Source: Propioniciclava flava (GTDB lineage Bacteria > Actinomycetota > Actinomycetes > Propionibacteriales > Propionibacteriaceae). Taken from it: DNA of 64,000 nucleotides. The position numbers and the translations under genes were made by a program. A model generated the notes under the pieces. The model had not been told where the DNA came from, ran no database searches, and was given only the letters and a program-made list of their open reading frames with translations. This document shows positions 28,830 through 37,544 of this stretch, one piece after another. The DNA is taken from the NCBI RefSeq assembly GCF_004126535.1, contig NZ_PPCV01000007.1, positions 62,001-126,000 of the forward strand, in the 5' to 3' direction. The first letter of the stretch is position 1, and every line of letters starts with the position of its first letter.

Positions 28830-30064
28830 GCGTCCAGGCTTCGACACCGAAGAAGGCCGACGCCTCAGTCAACGGGCAGGTCGGCGTCCTCCTGGCGGCG
28901 GTGGCGATCGCGTTCACCGGCCAGATGACGCTCAACCCGATCATCGCGCCGCTGTCGCGTGAGATCGGGCTGGCCGAATGGCAGGTGGGGCTCACCATCA
29001 GCGTCGCCGCCCTCATGGTCGTGCTGTTCAGCCCGATCTGGGGACGCCGCGCGCAAGCCTGGGGGAGCCGCACCGTCCTGATCGCGGCGCTCGGCTTCGC
29101 GACTGTCGTCATGGTCGCGTTCGCCGGCGTCGTCGGGCTGGGACTGGCCGGGTTGCTCGGCCCCGTGCCGCTGTTCGTGGCATTCCTGGTGCTGCGCGGT
29201 CTGTGTTACGGGGCGGCCGTGGCTGCCGTCATGCCGACCGCTCAGGCACACATCGCCGCCGTCACCACCGACGAGGCGACCCGCGTGAAGGGCATGGCGG
29301 GGGTGGGGGCCGCGCAGGGGGCGGCGTCCATCCTCGGCGCGATCGTCGGTGGGGTGCTGGTGGTGTTCGGCCTGATGGTGCCCATGATCGCCGTCCCCGT
29401 CATGCTCGCGCTCGCGCTGACCCTGGCGTGGGCCAAGCTGCAGCGTCCGGACGCGGCGACCCTGGTGGCGAGGCCCGCCGGGCTGCGGGCAACCGACCCG
29501 CGGGTGCTCCCGTACCTCATCGCCGGGTTCGGCATGTTCCTGGCCTTCGGCTTCGTCCAGGTGATCACCGGCTTCCTCGTCCAGGACCGGCTCCACCTGG
29601 AGGCCACCGCAGCCGGTGCCTTCGCGGGGATCGCCTTCCTGATGGCCGGCATCGGCATGCTGGTCTCCCAGGTGGTGCTCATCCCGAGGCTGGGCTGGGG
29701 GCCGCATCGGCTGATGCGGGTGGGCGTCGCGTTCGCCCTGACGGGGTTCGTCGTCCTGCTGCCGGACGCCGGCCTGTGGCTGCTCCTGGTCGCCATGCTG
29801 CTGATCGGGCTGGGCCTAGGATTCGCGATCCCGGGCTACACCGCGGGCCCGACGTTGCTGGTCCGCGATGAGGAGCAGGGTGCGCTCGCGGGCCTCATCG
29901 GCGCCACCAACGGGCTCACCTTCATCATCGCCCCCACCGCGGCCACGCTGCTGTACGGGCTGGGAGGTTGGATTCCGGTCGCCGTCTCGGTGGTCCTGCT
30001 GGCCTGCGTGATGCTGTTCTTGGTGCTCGATCCGCGGTTCTCAGCGGGTCAAGCCTCCGCTTGA
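28826..30064 (+). CDS. MFS transporter, YbtX-like
   Basis: This 412-residue protein has twelve predicted TM segments and the MFS loop motif GRRAQAWGSRTVLI (residues 72-85). In siderophore loci such as ybtPQX, an MFS gene follows the ABC pair and aids chelate trafficking; here the GTG start overlaps the ABC stop (GTGA), which ties it to the same unit. The early NPIIAPLSREIGL segment is typical of siderophore/multidrug MFS proteins. Confidence 0.83.
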   Translation: MSVQASTPKKADASVNGQVGVLLAAVAIAFTGQMTLNPIIAPLSREIGLAEWQVGLTISVAALMVVLFSPIWGRRAQAWGSRTVLIAALGFATVVMVAFAGVVGLGLAGLLGPVPLFVAFLVLRGLCYGAAVAAVMPTAQAHIAAVTTDEATRVKGMAGVGAAQGAASILGAIVGGVLVVFGLMVPMIAVPVMLALALTLAWAKLQRPDAATLVARPAGLRATDPRVLPYLIAGFGMFLAFGFVQVITGFLVQDRLHLEATAAGAFAGIAFLMAGIGMLVSQVVLIPRLGWGPHRLMRVGVAFALTGFVVLLPDAGLWLLLVAMLLIGLGLGFAIPGYTAGPTLLVRDEEQGALAGLIGATNGLTFIIAPTAATLLYGLGGWIPVAVSVVLLACVMLFLVLDPRFSAGQASA

Positions 30065-30065
30065 G

Positions 30066-30629
30066 TCAGTCACCATCGGATGCGCCTGCAGAACTGGTCT
30101 CGGGCGCATCCGACGGGCCGGCCTGCAGTTGTCGAAGATTCGCGGACTTCGAGGATCCCAGGGGGATTGGCCGTTCAACCGGGTCAGGCAACTCTTCCGG
30201 GCCCGGCTCTCGCACCTCATCGGCCATCAGTTTCGGACGCTGGCCTTCGGGTGCGCACGTCTCGGACGTGATGGGTGATCGGCGGACCCACTTCAACTCG
30301 CGGAGTTCCTGACGCCCGTTGGCAAGTAGGTTCTTCACACGCGGCCAGGCGGAAAGCTCCCACCACTGCTTGACATGCGGTGACGCGACCACGAGCGCGG
30401 CGGCGATAACAAGACCTGCCTCCAAGGCCATGCGATGGTCCTCGTCGCTCAGCCCTGACTTATCGACGCTGCGCTCGTATGACTCCGGTTCATCGTCGTC
30501 AGGGATGAAGTCCGCATGGGTCTCCATGTGCCCACCGGCGTCGTAGAGGTTCTGACTCCAGCCTCCACTCGTCTTCCTGCCGGGCGTCAGGTTGTCATCG
30601 AACACGAACCTCCCGCGGACCTCAGCCAT
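30066..30629 (-). CDS. Hypothetical membrane-anchored protein
   Basis: I do not recognise this 187-residue protein. It begins MAEVRGRFVFDDNLTPGRK and has a single hydrophobic segment (MALEAGLVIAAALVVAS) at about residues 67-83, then a charged, Pro-rich tail. The ATG at 30629 is taken because the upstream frame has no clear ribosome site. It converges on the MFS gene, leaving one base between the two stops. Its codon pattern looks genuine but weakly biased. Confidence 0.55.
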   Translation of the reverse strand: MAEVRGRFVFDDNLTPGRKTSGGWSQNLYDAGGHMETHADFIPDDDEPESYERSVDKSGLSDEDHRMALEAGLVIAAALVVASPHVKQWWELSAWPRVKNLLANGRQELRELKWVRRSPITSETCAPEGQRPKLMADEVREPGPEELPDPVERPIPLGSSKSANLRQLQAGPSDAPETSSAGASDGD

Positions 30630-30717
30630 GCTGACTAGTTTAGCGATCGCCTCGTGGCGGTGGCACTGTGCAGTCAAGTCTTCGATAGTGGGGCCTCATT
30701 GGTCCACGGCATGAAAC

Positions 30718-30782
30718 TTGTGGTAAATCGGGCCCCGCTGTGTATAGAGTTCCCCCAGCCCCATCCGGGGGCCTGAAACTCT
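30718..30782 (+). promoter_or_regulatory. Promoter and 5' hairpin of the cysteine-attenuated operon
   Basis: TTGTGG (30718-30723) and TATAGA (30743-30748) could be -35 and -10 elements with a long 19-base spacer. AGAGTTCCCCC (30746-30756) pairs with GGGGG (30767-30771) and AACTCT (30777-30782), with small bulges, just upstream of the leader peptide. The promoter call is tentative; the stem is evident in the sequence. Confidence 0.45.
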
Positions 30783-30802
30783 GTCTGTGTACAGGAGTCG
30801 GC

Positions 30803-30880
30803 ATGACCGTCATCGCCCATCGCTTGGCCGCTGTTCTCGCGCCCACGATGCTGTCGATGCCCTGCTGTCGCTGTTGTTGA
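30803..30880 (+). CDS. Polycysteine leader peptide (25 aa)
   Basis: ATG 30803 has AGGAG seven bases upstream and opens a 26-codon frame that ends Met-Pro-Cys-Cys-Arg-Cys-Cys-stop. Clustered Cys codons at the very end of a short upstream ORF, followed by a hairpin with a T-rich tail, are the hallmark of cysteine-responsive attenuators described in mycobacteria and other actinomycetes. Slow decoding at low charged tRNA-Cys would change folding of the downstream hairpin and raise operon expression. The peptide itself probably has no further function. Confidence 0.85.
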   Translation: MTVIAHRLAAVLAPTMLSMPCCRCC

Positions 30881-30902
30881 GGTCACTCGCACCGCGGTGA
30901 TC

Positions 30903-30934
30903 CGGGCCTGAGGCCCGTTGACGTTTTCTTTTTC
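30903..30934 (+). terminator. Attenuator hairpin after the Cys leader
   Basis: CGGGC (30903-30907) and GCCCG (30913-30917) close a CTGAG loop, and the outer bases make CGGGCCTGAGGCCCG fully symmetric. A T-rich stretch (TTTTCTTTTTCT, about 30923-30934) follows. The position, 22 bases after the leader stop, fits ribosome-controlled attenuation. From 30935 to 31072 I see only the ribosome site AAGGAG of the next gene. Confidence 0.72.
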
Positions 30935-31072
30935 TGACGCCTGAGCGCGAGGATTCTTCGCGCCGTGGTGCTGATTCCCGTGCGCTGTTCTTGGCGTGCC
31001 GTGAGTCCCTATTTCTGCGCCGGTGCGCAGCATTCCTCGCCTCGCCTTTCCTCCGCTCGAAGGAGCACGCCC

Positions 31073-32335
31073 ATGAGCAGCGACACCACCACCTACAAGC
31101 CTTCCTTCCATGAACTCGCCGACTCCGCCGCACTGACTGAACCCGGTGCAGCCACCGCGGACGAGAGCCGCCCCGCACTGTCGCGCCGGGGCGCCGATCA
31201 GACCATCGGCGGGGCGTTCGCACGGTCGTCGGTGCCCCTGGCTCCGGGTGGAATCGCCCTCACCGGTGGCTTCCCCGGCCCCGACGTGCTGCCCATCGCC
31301 CGGCTCGCCGAGTCCTACGCCCGCGTCCTGGCCGATCCCGGCGCGGGGCTGACCGCCCTGCAGTATCACGGCCCGTTTGGCACCGACGAGTTGCGCGCAT
31401 GGATCGCCGAAGATCAGGGCGTCCCCTTCGAGCAGGTGCTCATCACCAACGGCGCGCTGCACAGCATCTCCTACGCGCTGGAGGCGCTCATCGAGCCGGG
31501 CGACCTGGTGCTCGTGGAGAACCCCACCTACCCCTTCGCGTTGCGCGCGCTGCAGTACTACGGCGCCCGCGTCGAGGCGATCGGCACCGACGCACACGGC
31601 CTCGACGCCGACGCCCTGCAGACCGCGCTGGAGGCGGGCGCCCGCCCCAAGGCGCTCTATGTCATTCCCGACTTCCAGAACCCGACCGGCGTCACCCTCA
31701 CCGCGCAGCGCTGGACGCAGATCACCGAGTTGGCCGAGCAGTACGGGTTCGTGATCTTGTCGGACAACCCCTACTAGCGGCTGCGGTTTGCGGGGGAATC
31801 CGTCGCCGACTTCGAGGTGGCCAGCGACCGGGTGGTGCACGCCAACACGTTCTCCAAGGTGCTCGGCCCGGGCCTGAGGCTCGGCTGGGCGGTGCTGCCG
31901 ACCTGGCTGGTGGGCCCCGCCGTCCGGACCCGGCTCAACACCGACCAGCACGCCGGGCTGCTCACCCAGCGTGTCGTCACCGACCTGCTCACCCAGCCGG
32001 GAGCCCTGGACGCGGTCGTCACGGACGCCACCACGGCCTACGCCGAACGATCGCGGGTGCTCTACGACGCCCTGGCCGCCCGGCTGGGGGACCGCTTCGT
32101 GGCCGCCCGGCCCGAGGGCGGACTGTTCCTGTGGGCGCAGATCCCCGGTCTCGACGCCGCGCGCGCGCTCGACGCGGGCCGCGCCGCAGGCGTCGACTTC
32201 ACCCTCGGCGTCGGCTTCGACCCCGTCGCCAGCGGACGCTACGACGAGTTCGTCCGCTTCGCCTACTCCAGCGCCACCCCCGATCAGCTCCTCCTCGCGG
32301 CCGACCGCTTCGCCGACGCCGTCGCCTCCCTGTGA
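31073..32335 (+). pseudogene. PLP-dependent class I/II aminotransferase split by an in-frame TAG
   Basis: The 421-codon frame is a full-length fold-type I aminotransferase of the MocR/2-aminoadipate group: LQYHGPFGTDELRAWIA, VIPDFQNPTGVTLT, and the PLP lysine in HANTFSKVLGPGLRLGW. Codon 235 (31775-31777) is TAG, within the conserved segment DNPY-stop-RLRF, where the family has one residue. Everything before and after stays in one frame, so this is a single nonsense codon. The 234-residue product lacks the catalytic lysine. AAGGAG precedes ATG 31073. Either a recent loss, a sequencing error or readthrough. Confidence 0.85.
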
Positions 32336-32366
32336 TCCCACACCGCAACCACACCAAGGAACCACG

Positions 32367-33962
32367 ATGACCAGACCTGCACGACTCCTCGCCGTCGCGC
32401 TCGCCCCGCTGCTCGCGCTGACCGCCTGCAGTGCCGCCCAACCGGCCACGCCGACCAGTTCGGCCGCCACCACCCCCGTCGCCGGAGGGAACTACGTCCA
32501 CGCGCTGGAGGCCGAGCCGGGCGGCTGCCTCGACGGCGCCCAGCAGCGCTTCCACGTCGCCCTCAACATCGTTCGCCAAGCCACCGACTCGCTGGTCGAC
32601 CTGGATCCGGAGACCGGGAAAATCGTCCCGTGGCTGGCGACCGCCTGGGAGATCAGCCCCGACGCCAAGACCTTCACCTTCACCCTGCGCGACGACGTCA
32701 CCTTCTCCAACGGGGAGAAGTTCGACGCCACCGCGGTGAAGGCCAACTTCGATCGGATCTCCGCGCTGGGCGCCAAGGCCGTCGGCGCCGGACCGGTGCT
32801 CGCCGGGTACACCGGAACCACGGTGGTCGATCCGACCACGGTGAAGGTCGACTTCGCCCAGCCCAACATCCAGTTCCTGCAGGGGCTGACGGCCGCCTGG
32901 CTGGGGTTCATCTCCCCGACCGACACGCAGAAGACCGCCGACCAGATCTGCTCGGGGGACTACTCGGGCACCGGGCCGTTCGTCATCGACAGCTACACCA
33001 AGAACGATTCCGCGAAGCTGTCCAAGCGCACCGGCTACGCCTGGCCCTCAGCGACCGCCCAGCACACCGGTGAGGCCTACCTCGACTCGGTGACGTTCAC
33101 CTTCCTCAGCGAGTCCGGCGTCCGCGTCGGCGCTCTGCAGTCCGGCCAGGTCAACTCCGTCTCGCTGGTCCAGCCCCAGGACGAGGCCGTGCTCACCGGC
33201 TCCGGCTTCTCGACGCTGGTGGCCAGCCCGCCCGGACTCGTGCAGACCTGGATCGCGAACCAGAGCTCGGCACTCGGTGGGGACGAGGCCGTCCGCAAGG
33301 CGATCTCGCTGGCTCTTGACCGGGAGGCGCTCACCACGCTGTACGGCTCCGGCTTCGCCCCGGCGACCGGCCTGCTGAGCCCCAACACGCCCTACTTCAC
33401 CGATCTGAGCGCCTACATCACGCACGATCCGACCGCGGCGGCCGCCACGCTGGAGGAGGCCGGCTGGACGCTGGGATCCGACGGCATCCGCGTCAAGGAC
33501 GGCGTCCGGCTCAGCCTCAACGTCATCAACGTGTTCCCCGAGCAGGCCGAACTGCTGCAACAGCAGCTCAAGACGGTCGGCATCGACTACCAGATCCGCA
33601 AGCTCGACAACGCGGCGTCCTCCCAGGCCATCGCGCAAGGCGACTACGACTTCTACGTGTGGAACATGACGCGGGCCGATCCCGACGTGCTGCGCGGCAT
33701 CTTCTCCTCCGTCGGGGGAGCACAGGCCTACTCGCGGGCCCAGCCGTCGGCCGCCGACGCCCCGCTGGCCGCCCAGGCCGGGGAAACCGACTCGGCCAAG
33801 CGGCAGGCGCTGGTGGATGAGGCGTCGATCGAGCTCGCCAAGAGCTACGTCGCCATCCCCCAGCTCACCCGCGCCTGGGTGTACGGCCTCGGCAAGGACG
33901 TCCACGGGTTCGCCGTCGACGGAGAGGCCAAGATCCTGCTGTACGACACCTGGATCGGCTGA
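32367..33962 (+). CDS. ABC substrate-binding lipoprotein, Dpp/Opp (SBP_bac_5) family
   Basis: This 531-residue protein has a lipoprotein signal (MTRPARLLAVALAPLLALTAC, cleaved before Cys21) and the peptide/nickel-binding fold: LATAWEISPDAKTFTFTLRDDVTFSNGEKFDA in pieces, YSGTGPFVIDSY, and RKAISLALDREAL. It would capture a peptide or small sulfur or amino compound outside the membrane. The cysteine attenuator upstream points to a sulfur-containing ligand (inference). AAGGA lies upstream of ATG 32367; its stop overlaps the permease start by one base. Confidence 0.9.
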   Translation: MTRPARLLAVALAPLLALTACSAAQPATPTSSAATTPVAGGNYVHALEAEPGGCLDGAQQRFHVALNIVRQATDSLVDLDPETGKIVPWLATAWEISPDAKTFTFTLRDDVTFSNGEKFDATAVKANFDRISALGAKAVGAGPVLAGYTGTTVVDPTTVKVDFAQPNIQFLQGLTAAWLGFISPTDTQKTADQICSGDYSGTGPFVIDSYTKNDSAKLSKRTGYAWPSATAQHTGEAYLDSVTFTFLSESGVRVGALQSGQVNSVSLVQPQDEAVLTGSGFSTLVASPPGLVQTWIANQSSALGGDEAVRKAISLALDREALTTLYGSGFAPATGLLSPNTPYFTDLSAYITHDPTAAAATLEEAGWTLGSDGIRVKDGVRLSLNVINVFPEQAELLQQQLKTVGIDYQIRKLDNAASSQAIAQGDYDFYVWNMTRADPDVLRGIFSSVGGAQAYSRAQPSAADAPLAAQAGETDSAKRQALVDEASIELAKSYVAIPQLTRAWVYGLGKDVHGFAVDGEAKILLYDTWIG

Positions 33963-34906
33963 TGATCCGGTTCTTGTTCCGGCGGGCGGCTCAGGGGGCT
34001 TTCGTCCTCTGGGCCGCCTTCACGGCGTCCTTCGTGCTGCTCTTCCTGCTGCCTTCGGACCCCGTCTTGACCATGCTGGGCGCCGACGGCCAGGGCGCGA
34101 ACGTCGACCCGGTCGAGGTGGCGGCGCTGCGCACCGAGTACGGCTTCGACCAGCCGGTGTGGCTGCAATACCTCAGCCGTCTGGGGGCGGCGCTGCGGGG
34201 CGACTTCGGCCATTCCATGAGCACGGGCGCACCCGTCACCACCGAGATCGCCGCGGCCCTGCCCGCGACGGGACTGCTGGCCCTGATCGCGGTCTGCTTG
34301 GCCGTGGTCATCGCCGCCGGCATCGCGATCGCCGCCACCAGCACCTCCCACGGCTGGCTGCGCCGCTTCCTGCTGGCCCTGCCCCCGCTGGGGGTGGCGA
34401 TCCCCACCTTCTGGCTGGCGCTGGTGCTCCTGCAGATCTTCTCCTTCCGGCTCGGGTTGCTGCCCGCGTTCGGCGCTGAGGGCTGGACGTCGCTGGTGCT
34501 GCCCGCCATCACCCTCGCCCTGCCGGTGTCCGCGTCGATGGCGCAGGTGTTCGCCTCCTCGCTGGACGCCACCTGGGGATCGCCGTTCGTGCAGACCGCC
34601 CGCGCCAAGGGCGCCCGCCGTCCGCGCCTGCTCACCCGGCACGTGCTGCGCAACGCCATCTCTCCGGCGCTCACCGTGGCCGGTGTCACCCTGGGTGCCG
34701 TGCTGGCCGGGTCGGTCGTCACCGAGAGCGTCTACGGACGCCCCGGCCTGGGCCGGCTCGCCGAGCAGGCCGTCGCCGCCCAGGACATCCCCGTCGTGCA
34801 GGGGATCGTCGTGCTCGCCGCCGCCATCTTCGTGATCGCGAACCTGGGCGTCGACGTGCTGCAAGCCCGCATCGATCCCCGTCTGCTTTCTGGAGGTGCC
34901 CGATGA
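33962..34906 (+). CDS. ABC permease, DppB/OppB-like
   Basis: This 314-residue membrane protein has six TM segments and the binding-protein-dependent transport signature with the EAA-type loop (QTARAKGARRPRLLTRHVLRNA in pieces). The extracytoplasmic region LRTEYGFDQPVWLQYLSRLG is typical of DppB/NikB proteins. It pairs with the next permease to form the channel. Its stop overlaps a spurious ATG at 34903. Confidence 0.9.
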   Translation: MIRFLFRRAAQGAFVLWAAFTASFVLLFLLPSDPVLTMLGADGQGANVDPVEVAALRTEYGFDQPVWLQYLSRLGAALRGDFGHSMSTGAPVTTEIAAALPATGLLALIAVCLAVVIAAGIAIAATSTSHGWLRRFLLALPPLGVAIPTFWLALVLLQIFSFRLGLLPAFGAEGWTSLVLPAITLALPVSASMAQVFASSLDATWGSPFVQTARAKGARRPRLLTRHVLRNAISPALTVAGVTLGAVLAGSVVTESVYGRPGLGRLAEQAVAAQDIPVVQGIVVLAAAIFVIANLGVDVLQARIDPRLLSGGAR

Positions 34907-34944
34907 GCACACCCGTGTCCCGCCCCGCCTGGGAGGTCCGATGA
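34903..34944 (+). other. Thirteen-codon micro-ORF bridging the two permease genes
   Basis: ATG 34903 overlaps the permease stop (ATGA), runs 13 codons and ends in a TGA that overlaps the next permease ATG at 34941. Both starts share ATGAGCAC and a GAGGT site just upstream, so the start region appears duplicated in tandem. It may act only as a translational relay; no independent function is implied. Confidence 0.4.
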
Positions 34945-35846
34945 GCACGCTCACCGCGACCGTCCGCGCCGCCGGTCCCGCCCCGACGGAGGCCCCCACC
35001 GCATCCCCGCTCCTCGGAGCCCGGCTGCGCCGCACCCTGACCCGGCCGGGCGGCATCAGCCTCATCCTGGCCGTGGCCGTTCTCGTGGTCGTCGCCGCGT
35101 TCGCCCTGGCCCCCGGTCTGTTCTCGACGTTCGACCCCACCGCGACCGCTCCCGCTCAGCGGTTGCAGCCGCCGTCGGGGCTCCACCTGTTCGGCACCGA
35201 CCAACTGGGCCGTGACCTGTTCAGCCGCGTCGTGCACGGGGCGGGCCGGACGATGTTCGCGGTCGGACTCGCGGTCGCCATCGGAGTCGTCTTCGGGTCG
35301 CTGGTCGGGCTCGTGTCGGGCTTCGTCGGCGGACGCCTCGACGCCGTCCTCATGCGGCTGGTCGACGTGATGCTCGCGATCCCCGGCCTGCTCCTGGCGA
35401 TGGCCGTCATCGCTGCCCTCGGATTCGGCATCACCAACGTGGCCATCGCCGTCGGGATCGCCTCGGTGGCGTCGTTTGCGCGGCTGCTGCGCGCCGACGT
35501 GATGCGTGTGCGCCGCACCCCCTATGTGGAGGCCGCCTTCGCCGGGGGCGAGCGCACCGGTTGGGTGATTCTGCGGCACGTGCTGCCCAACGCGTGGGGG
35601 CCCGTTGCCTCATTGATCACCCTCGAACTGGGGCAGGCCGTCCTGGCCGTCGCCGCGCTGAGCTTCCTCGGCTACGGCGTCGTGCCGCCCGACCCCGAAT
35701 GGGGATCGCTGATTTCTGAAGGACGCGCCTACCTGGCGACGAGCTGGTGGCTCACCATGCTTCCTGGATTCGTCGTCGTCGCGGTCGTGCTGTCGGCGAA
35801 CCGGATCAGCCAGGCCATCCAACGCCGGGACGGAGTGATCCGATGA
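34941..35846 (+). CDS. ABC permease, DppC/OppC-like
   Basis: This 301-residue membrane protein has the DppC hallmark LFGTDQLGRDLFSRVVHGAG after its first TM segment, then the EAA loop (YVEAAFAGGERTGWVILRHVLPN in pieces) and ALSFLGYGVVPPDPEWGSLI. ATG 34941 with GGGAGGT upstream is preferred over the extended frame. Its stop overlaps the ATPase start by ATGA. Confidence 0.92.
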   Translation: MSTLTATVRAAGPAPTEAPTASPLLGARLRRTLTRPGGISLILAVAVLVVVAAFALAPGLFSTFDPTATAPAQRLQPPSGLHLFGTDQLGRDLFSRVVHGAGRTMFAVGLAVAIGVVFGSLVGLVSGFVGGRLDAVLMRLVDVMLAIPGLLLAMAVIAALGFGITNVAIAVGIASVASFARLLRADVMRVRRTPYVEAAFAGGERTGWVILRHVLPNAWGPVASLITLELGQAVLAVAALSFLGYGVVPPDPEWGSLISEGRAYLATSWWLTMLPGFVVVAVVLSANRISQAIQRRDGVIR

Positions 35847-37522
35847 GCCAGGCCGCCACCACCGAGCAGCCCGTCGGGACGCCTGAGCCGGTGCTCAGCG
35901 TCGGCGACCTCGCCATCAGCTACACCTCCCGAGGCCGTCGCACGGCGGCGGTGCAGGGCGTGGCGTTCAGCGTCGGACCCGGCGAGACCGTCGCGCTGGT
36001 GGGGGAGTCCGGATCCGGCAAGACGACCACCGCCCACGCCATCGTCGGGCTGTTGCCCGGCAGCGCCCACCGCGATGCGGGCGCGATCGTGCTCGGTGAG
36101 ACCGACATCGCGGGCTGGTCGCAGCGGCGGCTGGCCACGATCCGCGGCCGTCACGTCGGCTTCGTTCCGCAAGACCCGGGCGTCGCCCTCAACCCGGTGC
36201 AGCGCATCGGCGTCCAGGTGGCCGAGCCGCTGCGCATCCACGGCCTGGCCGGGCGCGCCGAGGCGGACGCCCGCGCCCTGGAGATCCTCGCCCAGGCCGG
36301 GCTGGACGACCCCGAGGCCGTCGCGCTGCGCTACCCGCACGAATTGTCCGGCGGCCAGCGGCAGCGCGTCCTCATCGGGATCGCGCTCGCCTGCGACCCG
36401 CAACTCATCATCGCCGACGAGCCGACCTCCGCCCTCGACGTCACCGTGCAGAAGGTCGTCCTCGATCACCTGCAGGAGCGCACCCGGGAGGCCGGGGCGT
36501 CCGTGCTGCTCATCACGCACGATCTGGGGGTCGCGGCGGACCGCGCCGACCGGATCATCGTCATGCAGGGCGGGCGGATCGTGGAGGAGGGGCCGGCGGC
36601 GCGGGTGCTGGAGGCCCCCGAACACGAGTACACCCGACGCCTCGTCGCGGCCGCACCCTCGCTGCAGTCGCGTCGGTTGTCGGCGACGCCGGGGACGCGC
36701 CTTCCGGAGGCGCTCAGCGACGCTGTGGTGCTGGAGTTGGCCGGGATCGCCCGGCGCTACGTCAGCCGCGCGGGCGGCCGGACGCGGGAGGTGGTGGCCG
36801 CCCATGACGTCAACCTCAGCGTCCGGGCGGGACGGACCACCGCCCTGGTGGGCGCGTCCGGTTCGGGCAAGACCACCGTCGCCCGGATCGCGAGCCGGCT
36901 GGTGGAGCCGGACGCGGGCCGCGTCCTGCTGGGGGGACGGGACATCACGACGGCGACAGGAGCCGACCTGCGCGAACTGCGCCGGGGACTGCAACTCGTC
37001 TACCAGGACCCCTTCGGCTCCCTGGACCCGCGGATGCGCATCCTCGACACGGTCGCCGCTCCGCTGCGGGCCTACCGGGTCGGGGATCGGGCCTCCCGTG
37101 CGCGCACAGCGGCGGGCCTGCTCGAACGCGTCCAGCTTCCCGCGGACCTGCATCGCAGGCTTCCCGCGGAGCTGTCGGGCGGCCAGCGGCAGCGCGTCGC
37201 GATCGCGCGGGCGCTGGCCCTCAACCCGAAGGTTCTGATCCTGGACGAGCCCGTCTCGGCCCTGGACGTCTCCGTGCAGGAGCAGTTGCTGCAGCTCCTC
37301 ACCGACCTGCAGGCCGAGCTGGGACTCGGCTACCTGTTCATCACCCACGACCTGGCCGTCGTCCGGCAGATCGCCGACGAGGTCGCGGTGATGAACAGAG
37401 GAGAGGTCGTGGAGGCCGGAACGGTCGCCGACCTGTTCGAGCATCCGCACGACCCGTACACGGTGGAGTTGCTGGCCGCGATCCCGGGACGGGGGATCGC
37501 CTCATCCGCGGCGACCGGGTAG
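35843..37522 (+). CDS. ABC ATPase, fused DppD-DppF-like
   Basis: This 559-residue protein holds two oligopeptide-type ABC domains: GESGSGKTTTAHAIVGLLPG with LSGGQRQRVLIGIAL and IADEPTSALDVT, then GASGSGKTTVARI with LSGGQRQRVAIARAL and LDEPVSALDVS. Fusing DppD and DppF in one chain is common in this family. It closes the four-gene importer unit (SBP, two permeases, ATPase). No terminator is evident before the next gene 22 bases later. Confidence 0.92.
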   Translation: MSQAATTEQPVGTPEPVLSVGDLAISYTSRGRRTAAVQGVAFSVGPGETVALVGESGSGKTTTAHAIVGLLPGSAHRDAGAIVLGETDIAGWSQRRLATIRGRHVGFVPQDPGVALNPVQRIGVQVAEPLRIHGLAGRAEADARALEILAQAGLDDPEAVALRYPHELSGGQRQRVLIGIALACDPQLIIADEPTSALDVTVQKVVLDHLQERTREAGASVLLITHDLGVAADRADRIIVMQGGRIVEEGPAARVLEAPEHEYTRRLVAAAPSLQSRRLSATPGTRLPEALSDAVVLELAGIARRYVSRAGGRTREVVAAHDVNLSVRAGRTTALVGASGSGKTTVARIASRLVEPDAGRVLLGGRDITTATGADLRELRRGLQLVYQDPFGSLDPRMRILDTVAAPLRAYRVGDRASRARTAAGLLERVQLPADLHRRLPAELSGGQRQRVAIARALALNPKVLILDEPVSALDVSVQEQLLQLLTDLQAELGLGYLFITHDLAVVRQIADEVAVMNRGEVVEAGTVADLFEHPHDPYTVELLAAIPGRGIASSAATG

Positions 37523-37544
37523 CCCTGCGCCGTAGGGTGAGGCG

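Noticed and set aside
31775-31777. Pyrrolysine or programmed recoding at the TAG
   Set aside because: No recoding hairpin or leaky CAR-type context follows the stop and no tRNA-Pyl is seen; nonsense mutation or error is simpler. Kept only as a question under findings.
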